Origin: Lachnospiraceae bacterium | Lineage (GTDB): Bacteria; Bacillota; Clostridia; Lachnospirales; Lachnospiraceae | Direction: 5' to 3' | Assembly: GCA_900767585.1 (NCBI GenBank) | Contig: CAAFZP010000073.1 | Location: 1-21,279 of the forward strand | Length of the DNA stretch: 21,279 nucleotides | Shown here: positions 9,039 through 17,658 of the stretch, one piece after another | Layout of the letters: the number at the start of each line of letters is the position of its first letter | How positions within the stretch are numbered: the stretch's first letter is position 1 | Notes under the pieces: model-generated | The model's input: the letters and a program-made list of their open reading frames with translations, nothing else | What the model was told of the DNA's origin: nothing | The model's database searches: none | Program-made: the position numbers and the translations under genes

Positions 9039-9766
9039 TTAAAAGAAGTTTTCTTTCGTCAGCATCTCATCGGTGATACTTAAAATATTCTGGAATTCTG
9101 CGCGGAACTGGCTGCGTGCCTCATCTAAACGTGATTGACTCCAGAGTGTTTTCTTAAGTTCAAAGGAATCTCTTTGCGTGGATTTTTTCGCTCCCGGATA
9201 CGGACAAAACCATTGATCTGCTGCTTTGTGTCCAACGTGATTACATGCCCCTGAAAGTTTGTGCGGTAGCGTGTTCTTTTGCGGCCGTTTTTATCCCGCT
9301 CGGTGTGTTTGTATTCGAGAAGCAGATCGCAGAACGTAAATGGAACGCCACGGTAGCTGCCTGCAACATAGTCAGAGCCGGAGATACGGTCATAGTCCGG
9401 CAGGATATTGCAATTTTTCACAAAATCAGTGTTGATGCGTTCGGTCGGGGAATATTGCCGGATCTCGACAGACTCAGCCAAAACACCTTTGATGATATAT
9501 TCGCCGAGATCGGTTTTGAGCATGGCTTCGAGCTTATTTACGGATTTTCCGATGAGGATAAAAAATGGGATACAGAGGATTCCAAGGACGAGCAGGCTGA
9601 CAGAAGCAGCCACACCTTTTTGTTCCCGACTCATGGCACCCCAGAGAAGAAACGCCGGGATGGCGAGAAATACAAGTGGATGAATAAAATTCAAAAAGCG
9701 TATTGCCCTCTGTTTTCCTGATATTTTTGATATAATCTGTGAATCGCTGAAATCTGACTGCCCCAT
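9039..9766 (-). pseudogene. DUF3137 paralogue broken by an internal deletion and frameshift
   Basis: The ATG at 9766 has a strong GGAGG site 6 bases upstream. The first reading frame (213 codons, stop at 9125) matches the intact neighbour through two membrane helices, the NILPDYDRISGSDYVAG region and NGFVRIRERKNPRKE. It then breaks into an unrelated tail of about a dozen residues. In another frame, the sequence from about 9165 down to a TAA at 9039-9041 encodes FELKKTLWSQSRLDEARSQF and on to TDEMLTKENFF, clearly the family's C-terminus. By comparison with the intact copy, roughly residues 198-280 (about 250 bp) are missing and the frame is shifted. The junction lies near AAAGAGATTCC, with at least a GA of possible microhomology. 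A truncated membrane protein could still be made. Confidence 0.85.
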
Positions 9767-9834
9767 AACATACCTCCCTGATAAATTTATACATTGTAAT
9801 CTGAACAAAATGTCGTAAAATAAAAGATAAGAAT

Positions 9835-9863
9835 ATTATACAGAGAAAACAGGGGCAACGCAA
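9835..9863 (-). promoter_or_regulatory. Promoter for the minus-strand DUF3137 operon
   Basis: Read on the minus strand: TTGCGT (9863-9858), 17-base spacer, perfect TATAAT (9840-9835), about 70 bases before the ATG at 9766. It probably drives the broken copy, the intact DUF3137 gene and the epimerase, since no clear promoter is seen between them. Confidence 0.65.
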
Positions 9864-9962
9864 GAGTGTAAACTTCACATGAAAACACCTTTTCTGAAAT
9901 CGTGTATGATAAGTCCATCAGCAGGAAAGCTGAAGAAAATCATACAAAAAGGAGAGGATTTT

Positions 9963-10325
9963 ATGAAGAATTTTATGAAGAAGCTATTGGAGAACAGATT
10001 GATGATTGCGCAGGTGATTGCGCTGGCGGCGACGGTATGCTCGGTGGTCGGCTTGGTTTTGCAGATTAAGTTCAATAACGTGGATTCCGGGATGACATGG
10101 ACAGGGCTTGGAGTACTGATTAGTTTGATTTCCTATATTTTCGGAGGCCTTCTGACAGCCATCAAGATGGCGTGGGAAATCGCAAAGTGGGGCTGGGTTG
10201 CTGCTCCGTTCCCTTGGTCGATTGCAAGTGGAATTTTAACATTCGGTATCGGTTTGATCGTGTTTGTTGCTTTCCCAATCATCCCAATTCGCAAAGCATA
10301 TAAGAAAAAGATGCTTGAATGTTAA
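9963..10325 (+). CDS. Small three-helix membrane protein of unknown function
   Basis: 120 residues starting at the ATG preceded by AAGGAGAGG. An in-frame ATG at 9879 lacks a ribosome site and would add an unlikely leader. A basic N-terminus (MKNFMKKLLENR) is followed by three predicted membrane helices, about residues 13-33, 45-66 and 86-108, and a basic tail RKAYKKK. No catalytic motif is visible and I do not recognise the family. It is the first gene of a tight five-gene operon with HTH, FHA and two kinase genes. It could be a membrane partner or sensor for them, which is inference. A weak -10-like TATGAT lies at 9905-9910 without a convincing -35. Confidence 0.72.
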   Translation: MKNFMKKLLENRLMIAQVIALAATVCSVVGLVLQIKFNNVDSGMTWTGLGVLISLISYIFGGLLTAIKMAWEIAKWGWVAAPFPWSIASGILTFGIGLIVFVAFPIIPIRKAYKKKMLEC

Positions 10326-10341
10326 TGTATATGGAAATGTT

Positions 10342-11355
10342 ATGGATAGAAATGAATTAGAAACGAATTTTATAAGAGATGAGATTGAACGCTGTGAGGA
10401 TATCGGACAACTCAAATCAGAGATTCTGCCGATGATCAGGACCCAGCAGGAACAGTGGGCAAGTAAAGTAAATGCGATCATTGCGGAAAAAGGCTTTACG
10501 AAGTCAAAATTTGCAGAGCTCTGTCAGGTCAGCCGGGTGTCGGTTGATAAGTGGTGTAAAGGTTCGATTCCGAAAAACCGGGAGACTTTTCTACGCATCG
10601 GAATGGCGGCCGGCTATGATCTCGAGCGCATGAACCAGTTCCTGCAACGATATGGACAATATCCGGCACTTTACTCAAAAAGTCTGGAAGATTGTGTCTG
10701 CATATTCGTGATCAATCACCATTTTGGTGAAGATACGATCAAAAAATATTACTATATCCTGGATAAAATCAAGGAGAATATTATCCGCGCCGATACGAAG
10801 GAATTGTCAGATATATGTACGGTTGCATTTGATGAGAAGCTGTCCGAAGTGCAGAGTGAAGATATGCTCGAACAGTTTATCAATGAGAACGTATCCGCGT
10901 TTGCATCGACGTACCACCGTTTTTATGCATATGTGAAGATGTATATCATGAGCAACTATCAGCTGGGCGCCTCCAGTGTGAACAATATGGCAGAAGGACA
11001 GGGGTGGTCGTCCTCACTTCGGCAGTGCGTGTCAGCAATCCGGCAGGATAAGTGGTATCCGACGAGAAACAAGATTATCTCGCTTGGACTGCACCTGAGT
11101 ATGGATCATGAACAGATTGACGAGATGTTGCAGCTGGCGCATATGGAACCATTGTGCGCAAAAAATATATTTGAGAGTGTAATTATGTTTATTCTCGATG
11201 ATGCCAGTCTCAACAATATGCTGGATATGAGTTCGGAAGAGTTTGATCCGGATGAGCTGTGCAGGTATGCAAGAGAAGTTTTAAGTGAATTAGATCTTCC
11301 GGAGGTCGATGCATTTATATCGGAACTTCCGGAGACAGAAAATGATACATGGTGA
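10342..11355 (+). CDS. HTH-domain protein with a repeated helical module (putative regulator)
   Basis: 337 residues from the only plausible in-frame ATG, which has just a weak GGA site, so translation may depend on the gene 16 bases upstream. Residues about 44-90 form an XRE/Cro-like helix-turn-helix (KGFTKSKFAELCQVSRVSVDKW). The segment 69-125 (DKW, then NRETFLRIG, YDLERMNQFL, DCVCIFVIN) is echoed at 236-286 (DKW, then TRNKIISLG, MDHEQIDEML, ESVIMFILD). The protein therefore holds two related modules, the second with a degenerate front half. No membrane segment is visible. The acidic C-terminus ends a few bases inside the FHA gene start. Likely role: DNA- or protein-binding output of the kinase cluster. 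A phospho-regulated transcription factor is plausible but unproven. Confidence 0.78.
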   Translation: MDRNELETNFIRDEIERCEDIGQLKSEILPMIRTQQEQWASKVNAIIAEKGFTKSKFAELCQVSRVSVDKWCKGSIPKNRETFLRIGMAAGYDLERMNQFLQRYGQYPALYSKSLEDCVCIFVINHHFGEDTIKKYYYILDKIKENIIRADTKELSDICTVAFDEKLSEVQSEDMLEQFINENVSAFASTYHRFYAYVKMYIMSNYQLGASSVNNMAEGQGWSSSLRQCVSAIRQDKWYPTRNKIISLGLHLSMDHEQIDEMLQLAHMEPLCAKNIFESVIMFILDDASLNNMLDMSSEEFDPDELCRYAREVLSELDLPEVDAFISELPETENDTW

Positions 11356-11897
11356 TTATGGGTAATAATTTAATCGTAATAGAAAATGGACAATTGAATA
11401 CATATTTGCTGGATAACCGGCTGTTATGGGAAGTTGGAAGACCATCAAAGGGAAATATCCCGGATATCAAATTGCATTCCACAACCGTAAGCCGGAAACA
11501 TGGAAAATTCCAAAACATGGACGGAATCTGGTTTTATGTGGATTACAATGGAAAGAATGGAACCGTCTACAATGATAAGAAGATACAGACGGGATTGAAA
11601 GGCAGAGTAAAACCTGTCATGATATCAGATGGTGATGTATTCGTGTTTGGCGGAGGTGCGCAGGCAATTATCAATCCGAAGACAATCTGGGCTATGTTTT
11701 CCACAAAAAATTATGATGGAGAGTGGCGGATGGTCGACTCCAGGGGGTGTACAAAGCTGCTTGTAACCGATGGCGAACAGAAGGTCCGGCTGGAAAAACC
11801 GGAAAAAGGAAAAGTGGTGGAAAGCTCGAATGGCATGGCGATTTATATGGGAGATATCACATATGTCGTCGGACATTTAAATGTAATGGGAAATTAA
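11349..11897 (+). CDS. FHA-domain protein
   Basis: 182 residues. The N-terminal forkhead-associated domain, a phosphothreonine reader, occupies about residues 8-105 and keeps the hallmark residues: G30-R31 in WEVGRPS, S48-R49 and H51-G52 in VSRKHGKF, and N70-G71-T72 in NGKNGTVYN. The remaining 75 residues form an unassigned strand-rich tail. No membrane helix is seen. The start is uncertain: the ATG at 11349 overlaps the HTH gene stop, and an ATG three codons later is equally possible; neither has a strong ribosome site, which suggests coupling. It lies 18 bases before the first kinase gene, so it is the natural reader of phosphothreonine made by the kinases. Confidence 0.88.
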   Translation: MVIMGNNLIVIENGQLNTYLLDNRLLWEVGRPSKGNIPDIKLHSTTVSRKHGKFQNMDGIWFYVDYNGKNGTVYNDKKIQTGLKGRVKPVMISDGDVFVFGGGAQAIINPKTIWAMFSTKNYDGEWRMVDSRGCTKLLVTDGEQKVRLEKPEKGKVVESSNGMAIYMGDITYVVGHLNVMGN

Positions 11898-11915
11898 CAG
11901 AAGGGGTTACGATGT

Positions 11916-13745
11916 ATGCTAAATGTGGATTTAAGTGGCATAGATGATATCTTAACGTATCTGGATGCACACGGATATCCATTCGCGCAATATTGTTTTT
12001 GTAAAGAGAACGGTTTGTTCCGGATAGTTGGAGAAGGCGGATCCTCAGTTGTTTACGATATGGTAGACCGGCAAAATTCCAAAAAGCATTATGCGATGAA
12101 AGTGATAGGGTTGAAACAGCAGACTGTTTCATCGGCAGATTTTTGGGATACGATCCGGATACAGAAGATATTAAATGAGGATTCGCCTTATATTATGCGT
12201 GTTCTGATGGCAAGAGAACTATATGTACGAGTGGATGAAACGGGGCGTGTGACAGAAGTCCTCGAGGCGGAAGATATTAAAGACAAAAAGACGGGAAGTG
12301 GGTTCCTGCTGCAGTTTGTTTTGATGGAAAAACTGGAAGAGCTCGTCAGGAAAGACAAGTATAAAAAAGTGACGCTTGTCCGGACGGAATTAGGCGAGGA
12401 AAAAGAAGTTTTAAAATTTGCGGCTGAAATCGGGCAGGCACTTGCATGTGCACACGAAAATGGTGTTTTGCACAGGGATATCAAACTGGAGAATATATTT
12501 TGGGATGCAGAAGCATCCACCTATAAATTGGGCGATTTTGGCATTGCAAAATACGTCGGAGATGGGAATGCCGAGACAGTCGTATATACAGATGGTTATG
12601 GCGCGCCTGAGATTGAACGCAGACTGCAAAAAAATTATAACGCCACAGCAGATATTTATTCTTTTGGAATTACACTTTATCTTCTTTTGAACAATCTTAA
12701 GTTTCCGGGTTCAGCAGGATACTATGCAAACCTGATCCAATATAATCCGGAATTTGAATTCCCGGCACCGGAGAATGCTTCTGAAATGATGGCATGCGTG
12801 ATACGGAAGATGTGCAGATACCGATCAGAAGAACGATATCAGTCTATGGCGGAAGTACTGACAGCGTTTGACCAGGTGCGGGATTCGAAAGAAGAACGTG
12901 ACGAGGATGAAGCGATGGAATATGCAGATTTAAGGACGGAAACTTTTCGAGAGGAAAACGACGAAGAGGAAAGTGCGGAAGATATCCCCCTGGATCGTGC
13001 GACCAGACATATATATGAGAAGTACGCAGAAGAGATTTATAAGAAAATCAGTTTTGGATATCTGATGGGGTTTGCAGTATTATTTGCGCTATTGTTTGGT
13101 ATGTGGCAGGAAAAAATGCTTTCTGTCCAACAGTGGGAATTCTGGATTTTGCCGATTGTACTGTTGCTTGAATCGGTGCTGCTTAGAATCAAAGAATTCC
13201 ATTTCGGATTCGGCTTGGCGTCCGTTTTAATCCTTGTATATTCGATCACGGTGATTGGCGTTTCCGTGCCGCATGTTTCTATGCTGCTCTGCATCTGCAC
13301 AGGTATTCCGAGTCTTACAGCGGGATGTGCGTTGGGCACAGGTCTTTGGATGCTGACGTGCTTTTCAAATCAATTTGCCGGTTTGATGAGTTACATAAAA
13401 ATAGATATCGGATGGATCCTGTTTGCTTTGATATTGATCTTGCTTTCCCGCTTTATCCTGATTCGGAATATGTTTGTACCGGGTGGCAGAGTCTATACGG
13501 AAATCTGTGTATTTGCGATTGACAAACTGCCATTTGCCCTGATGCTTGCGGGAATTATTGTTCAATGCATGAAAAAAACAGCCGGGCTGAAAATTCCGGA
13601 GGAAGTCGTGCGGATGCATCTGTTTTGGACAGGCCTGATCTGGCTTGCCGCAAACATTATATTATACGTATCAAATGATGGAGAAGTGGATGATGAACAA
13701 TTGGACGAGGACAGAGATAGAGAAAATCATGATTCAGCTGGATGA
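11916..13745 (+). CDS. Membrane-anchored eukaryote-like Ser/Thr protein kinase, copy 1
   Basis: 609 residues. After an N-terminal extension of about 35 residues comes a full protein kinase domain (about 36-320). It has glycine loop GEGGSSVVYD (39-48), K62 in YAMKV, catalytic HRDIKLEN (H186, D188, K190, N193), DFG (207-209) and GYGAPE (228-232). By eye the helix-C glutamate position reads threonine (T79). A very acidic linker (about 323-360) leads to about seven hydrophobic helices between 378 and 586 and an acidic tail. There are no PASTA repeats or extracellular sensor domain, unlike PrkC/PknB. The ATG follows AAGGGG at 9-11 bases. Its 3' end overlaps the second kinase gene. Confidence 0.93.
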   Translation: MLNVDLSGIDDILTYLDAHGYPFAQYCFCKENGLFRIVGEGGSSVVYDMVDRQNSKKHYAMKVIGLKQQTVSSADFWDTIRIQKILNEDSPYIMRVLMARELYVRVDETGRVTEVLEAEDIKDKKTGSGFLLQFVLMEKLEELVRKDKYKKVTLVRTELGEEKEVLKFAAEIGQALACAHENGVLHRDIKLENIFWDAEASTYKLGDFGIAKYVGDGNAETVVYTDGYGAPEIERRLQKNYNATADIYSFGITLYLLLNNLKFPGSAGYYANLIQYNPEFEFPAPENASEMMACVIRKMCRYRSEERYQSMAEVLTAFDQVRDSKEERDEDEAMEYADLRTETFREENDEEESAEDIPLDRATRHIYEKYAEEIYKKISFGYLMGFAVLFALLFGMWQEKMLSVQQWEFWILPIVLLLESVLLRIKEFHFGFGLASVLILVYSITVIGVSVPHVSMLLCICTGIPSLTAGCALGTGLWMLTCFSNQFAGLMSYIKIDIGWILFALILILLSRFILIRNMFVPGGRVYTEICVFAIDKLPFALMLAGIIVQCMKKTAGLKIPEEVVRMHLFWTGLIWLAANIILYVSNDGEVDDEQLDEDRDRENHDSAG

Positions 13746-15126
13746 AAGGCAGCTGCCTTTCTGGGGATATGAGCTTGTAAGGTCGGAAACAGGGCTGGAA
13801 TTGGTGGGTCAGGGTGGCTTTGCACTTGTTTATGAAGCGCGGCCCAGAAGATCAAAACGACACCGGTATGTAATCAAAGTAATTGGATTTGGCAATCAAT
13901 ATGTGAATTCGGATTATTTTAAAAGCACTGCAAAAGTTCAGATGAACCTTGGAATCTGGGGAGAAGATGTTGTCCGTGTGTTTGATTTTGCAGAGTATAA
14001 AATCGGTCTGGATGAAGAAGATCAAGTGCTGGATGTATGGAAACTTACAGAAAATCCTGAGAAAGATACAGAAAAAATGCATGTCCTGCATCTGCAGTTT
14101 GTGCTGATGGAAAAGATGCAGCCGGTAATTTTGAGCGATTGTTATGGGGATGTTTCGATGGAGCCAAAACAATTGCAGGAGTTTGACGAAAAAGAAGTAT
14201 TGCATGTTGCTTACGATATTGGAAATGCAATTTTGCGGGCGCATAAGAAAAATATTCTGCACCGGGATATTAAACTGGAAAATACGTTTTATGATTCCCG
14301 GCGTCGAAGATACAAACTGGGTGATTTTGGCATTGCGAAAGTAACACAAAGCGGCATGGCGAGTACGCGCACGTTCACAAAAGGGTACGGGGCACCGGAA
14401 GTGCTTGGGCAGTTACAGGATCAATATGATGGGACCGCGGATATCTATTCTTTTGGAATTATGCTGTATCTGTTGCTGAATGACCTCCGGTTCCCCGGCT
14501 CGGATACATATCATGTCAATCTTTCGGTACAGTATAGCCAGGATTTCTGTATGCCGCGCCCTGCACATGGCTCGGATGCTTTGTGTGCGATCATAGACCG
14601 GATGTGCAGGTTTGACCCGGATGAGAGATACCAATCTATGCAGGAAGTTATGCGAGACTTAAACCGGTTGTTGTATGGAGATACTATCGGATATGAGAAA
14701 GCACATAATATGGCGACAGGCGTGCTTGGCGCATGCATGTGTGTACTTGGGGCTGCGGCTCGGATTGTGGATGTCCATTCCTGGGTGACGTTTGTGTTTT
14801 TTTCGATGGCAGTGATTTTGCTCTATCAGTTTGTTGTGCTCTCGGATCCGTATAATGTGAAATATGCCCGGCTCCTTTTTTCCGGAAACCGGTATTGGCT
14901 TTTGGGATGTGTATTTTATCTGACGATGATGCTTACAGGGGCTGTCTTGCATCTTACGGATGGACATCTGCTGCATCTGGTTATGACAGATTCGATGATT
15001 GCGTATCTGTCCCAGGTCGATCTGACAAAGGCAGGTGGTGTAGGATTTTTGCTCTGCATTGCCTGGATTATACGAAAAAGAATTCTGATAAAAGGAAATA
15101 TAGACACACTAAAATATAAAAGATAG
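13690..15126 (+). CDS. Membrane-anchored eukaryote-like Ser/Thr protein kinase, copy 2
   Basis: 478 residues from the ATG at 13690, or 13693; GGAG lies 6-9 bases upstream. The open frame reaches back to 13645 but without a ribosome site. It overlaps copy 1 by 56 bases. The kinase domain spans about 37-328: GQGGFALVYEA (40-50), K63 in YVIKV, HRDIKLEN (H191, D193, N198), DFG (212-214), GYGAPE (232-237). As in copy 1, the helix-C glutamate position seems to be threonine (T80). The N-terminal extension resembles that of copy 1 (LDERQLPFWGYE against LDAHGYPFAQY), so the two are paralogues. Four hydrophobic helices follow (about 342-358, 365-384, 402-421, 447-462). This is the last gene of the operon. 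Confidence 0.92.
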   Translation: MMNNWTRTEIEKIMIQLDERQLPFWGYELVRSETGLELVGQGGFALVYEARPRRSKRHRYVIKVIGFGNQYVNSDYFKSTAKVQMNLGIWGEDVVRVFDFAEYKIGLDEEDQVLDVWKLTENPEKDTEKMHVLHLQFVLMEKMQPVILSDCYGDVSMEPKQLQEFDEKEVLHVAYDIGNAILRAHKKNILHRDIKLENTFYDSRRRRYKLGDFGIAKVTQSGMASTRTFTKGYGAPEVLGQLQDQYDGTADIYSFGIMLYLLLNDLRFPGSDTYHVNLSVQYSQDFCMPRPAHGSDALCAIIDRMCRFDPDERYQSMQEVMRDLNRLLYGDTIGYEKAHNMATGVLGACMCVLGAAARIVDVHSWVTFVFFSMAVILLYQFVVLSDPYNVKYARLLFSGNRYWLLGCVFYLTMMLTGAVLHLTDGHLLHLVMTDSMIAYLSQVDLTKAGGVGFLLCIAWIIRKRILIKGNIDTLKYKR

Positions 15127-15162
15127 CAAAACAAAATAGCGTGAGATGGCAATATATAAGTG

Positions 15163-15190
15163 TTGACGAAAATTTATGGGTGCGTATAAT
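15163..15190 (+). promoter_or_regulatory. Promoter of feoB
   Basis: TTGACG (15163-15168), 16-base spacer, perfect TATAAT (15185-15190); transcription is predicted from about 15197, roughly 30 bases before the chosen start codon. I could not make out a convincing iron-regulator operator around it. Confidence 0.7.
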
Positions 15191-15228
15191 CATTTGTAGA
15201 TATTTATGTGGAGTGGAGACGATTACAT

Positions 15229-17613
15229 ATGACAATGGATGAATTACAACCGGGGCAGAGTGCGTATATCATGGCGGTCGGCGGAGAAGGTGCCTTGCGG
15301 CATCATCTTCTGGATATGGGACTGACGCCGGGAACAGAGGTGACTCTGCAGAAGATTGCGCCGATGGGCGACCCGGTACAAATGAAGGTACGTGGCTACG
15401 AGCTTACCCTGCGGTTAAGTGAGGCACAGAAAATAGATGTGGATCATGTGCATGAAAAGGAAGCAGAGGCGCCAAAACAGACTGTGCGTTATGAGTCGAT
15501 TGAACACCCGGGAGTTGGAGAGCTAGGACAGGCGGATCCTACCCATATACATAATGAAAAGACGGCAGTTCCAAAGGGCGGTAAGCTGACGTTTGCACTT
15601 GCCGGCAATCAGAACTGTGGCAAGACGACACTGTTTAACCAGCTGACAGGAGCCAATCAGCATGTCGGGAATTTTCCCGGCGTGACGGTTGACCGGAAGG
15701 ATGGTACGATCCGGAATCACCCGGAGGCAACGGTGACAGACCTGCCGGGTATTTATTCTCTTTCCCCATATTCGAGCGAGGAGATTGTGACGCGGGAATT
15801 CCTGATTGAAGGTAAGCCAAGCGGCATTATCAATATTGTGGATGCGTCGAACTTAGAACGGAATCTCTGTCTGACGATGCAGCTCATGGAGCTTGGAATC
15901 CCGATGGTGCTTGCGTTAAATATGATGGATGAGGTGCGGGCGAATGGAGGTACGATCCGTGTAAATGAGCTTGAACAGATACTTGGTATTCCGGTGGTGC
16001 CGATCTCGGCTGCGAAAAATGAAGGTATCGATGAACTGGTAAGCCATGCCATGCATGTGGCAAGATACCATGAACCGCCGGGAAGAATTGATTTCTGCCC
16101 GGACAGTAAGGATGACAAAGATCCGGTTGGAGCGGTGCATCGCTGTATCCATGCGGTTGCACATATGATTGAAAATGATGCGAAGGAAGCCGATCTTCCT
16201 GTGCGGTTTGCTGCAACAAAGCTGATTGAGAAGGATACACCGATCGAGGATGCACTGCAGCTTGCAGAAGATAAGAAGGAAGCATTTGAGCAGATCGTGT
16301 CGGTCATGGAGAAGGAAACCGGGCTTGACCGGGAAGCGGCGATTGCCGATATGCGGTTTCAGTTTATCGGGAGATTGTGTGAGAAGACGGTTGTGCGTCC
16401 GCATGAGAGTAAAGAACACCGGAGAAGCGTTAAGATAGATAAGCTTCTGACAGGAAAATATACAGCGATTCCGTGCTTCATCGGGATTATGGCGATTGTT
16501 TTCGCTATGACCTTCAGTCTGCTTGGTGCGTGGTTGTCCGATGTGATGGCACTTGGCGTTGATGCGGTCATTGGATGGATCAACAAGGGACTTGTCGCTG
16601 CACAGATCAACCCAGTCGTGCGGTCCCTTGTGGCGGATGGTATCTGTCAGGGTGTCGGAAGTGTCATAAGCTTTCTCCCTACGATCGTGATCCTGTTTTT
16701 CTTCCTGTCGATTCTGGAAGATACCGGATATATGGCGCGGGTTGCATTTGTCATGGATAAACCGCTTCGTAAGATCGGTCTATCCGGCAGAAGCTTCGTG
16801 CCGATGCTGATTGGATTTGGATGCTCCGTGCCTGCAATCATGGCGACACGGACACTCTCGAGTGAACGTGATCGGAAGATGACGATCCTGCTGACACCGT
16901 TTATGAGCTGTAGTGCGAAGCTGCCGATCTACACACTTATGATCAGTGCATTTGTGCAACGGCAGTATCGTGTGTTTGCGATGGTTGGACTTTATCTGAT
17001 CGGAATCGTGTGTGCAGTGATCTATGCACTGATTCTGAAGGTAACGAAATTTAAGGGTGAGCCGGTTCCTTTCGTCATGGAATTGCCGAACTACCGGCTG
17101 CCGTCTGCAAAAAGCGTGCTGCATTTAATCTGGGAGAAGGCAAAGGGATTTATCCAGAAAGCATTTACGATCATCTTCCTTGCCTCGATTATCATCTGGT
17201 TCCTGCAGACCTTCGATCTGCGGTTCAATGTAGCTGCATCCGCAGACCAGAGTATGCTTGCCCTGATCGGAAGCCTGATTGCTCCAATCTTCAAGCCGCT
17301 TGGATTCGGGGACTGGAGAGTGTCAACGGCGCTGATCACAGGATTTACCGCAAAAGAGAGTGTAGTATCGACGCTTACGGTTCTGCTCGGTGGTGATGTG
17401 ACGAGCGTGGCAACGTTATTTACTCCGTTTACGGCAATGGTATTCCTGATCTTTACGCTGCTTTATACACCATGTGTGGCTGCGATTGCTACTGTGAAGC
17501 GGGAAATGGGCGGCACGAAAGCGGCAGTGATCACGGTTATTGTGCAGTGTCTCATCGCATGGGTTGTTGCATTCTTGGTTCATGCGGTTGGATTGGCGTT
17601 TGGCATTGCGTGA
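15229..17613 (+). CDS. feoB: Ferrous iron transporter FeoB with fused FeoA domain
   Basis: Membrane Fe(II) uptake protein with a cytoplasmic G domain. 794 residues. Residues about 1-75 are a FeoA-type SH3 domain (LRHHLLDMGLTPG, then MKVRGYELTLR), normally a separate protein. The G domain follows with G1 GNQNCGKT (126-133), GNFPGVTV, G3 DLPGIY (from D171) and G4 NMMD (231-234). The C-terminal part is a gate-type multi-helix membrane region including GFGCSVPAIMATRTL and FTAKESVVSTL. The ATG at 15229 follows GGAG. An in-frame GTG at 15208 lies almost at the predicted transcript start and has no ribosome site. It appears monocistronic behind its own promoter. No clear terminator follows before the next promoter. 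Confidence 0.96.
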   Translation: MTMDELQPGQSAYIMAVGGEGALRHHLLDMGLTPGTEVTLQKIAPMGDPVQMKVRGYELTLRLSEAQKIDVDHVHEKEAEAPKQTVRYESIEHPGVGELGQADPTHIHNEKTAVPKGGKLTFALAGNQNCGKTTLFNQLTGANQHVGNFPGVTVDRKDGTIRNHPEATVTDLPGIYSLSPYSSEEIVTREFLIEGKPSGIINIVDASNLERNLCLTMQLMELGIPMVLALNMMDEVRANGGTIRVNELEQILGIPVVPISAAKNEGIDELVSHAMHVARYHEPPGRIDFCPDSKDDKDPVGAVHRCIHAVAHMIENDAKEADLPVRFAATKLIEKDTPIEDALQLAEDKKEAFEQIVSVMEKETGLDREAAIADMRFQFIGRLCEKTVVRPHESKEHRRSVKIDKLLTGKYTAIPCFIGIMAIVFAMTFSLLGAWLSDVMALGVDAVIGWINKGLVAAQINPVVRSLVADGICQGVGSVISFLPTIVILFFFLSILEDTGYMARVAFVMDKPLRKIGLSGRSFVPMLIGFGCSVPAIMATRTLSSERDRKMTILLTPFMSCSAKLPIYTLMISAFVQRQYRVFAMVGLYLIGIVCAVIYALILKVTKFKGEPVPFVMELPNYRLPSAKSVLHLIWEKAKGFIQKAFTIIFLASIIIWFLQTFDLRFNVAASADQSMLALIGSLIAPIFKPLGFGDWRVSTALITGFTAKESVVSTLTVLLGGDVTSVATLFTPFTAMVFLIFTLLYTPCVAAIATVKREMGGTKAAVITVIVQCLIAWVVAFLVHAVGLAFGIA

Positions 17614-17658
17614 TTTGTCTGGAAAAATCGTAATTGATAAATAATATCAAAAAAACGC

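Noticed and set aside
9882..9910. Promoter for the kinase operon with TATGAT at 9905-9910
   Set aside because: The -10 is acceptable, but no -35 at a proper distance could be seen, so it was only mentioned with the gene.
13645..13689. Longer start for the second kinase at 13645
   Set aside because: No ribosome site, and it would lengthen the overlap with copy 1 to 101 bases; GGAG lies just before the ATGs at 13690/13693.
9963..15126. Reading the kinase operon as a toxin-antitoxin (HipA-like) or known phage-defence kinase system
   Set aside because: The kinases are Hanks-type with membrane tails, not HipA-like, and no nuclease, toxin or phage gene accompanies them.
15131..15205. Iron-responsive (Fur/DtxR-like) operator at the feoB promoter
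   Set aside because: Only loose A/T-rich likeness around TATAATCATTTGTAGATA; not strong enough to call.
15208..15228. GTG start for feoB at 15208
   Set aside because: It lies about 11 bases after the predicted transcript start, leaving no room for a ribosome site; the ATG at 15229 has GGAG upstream.
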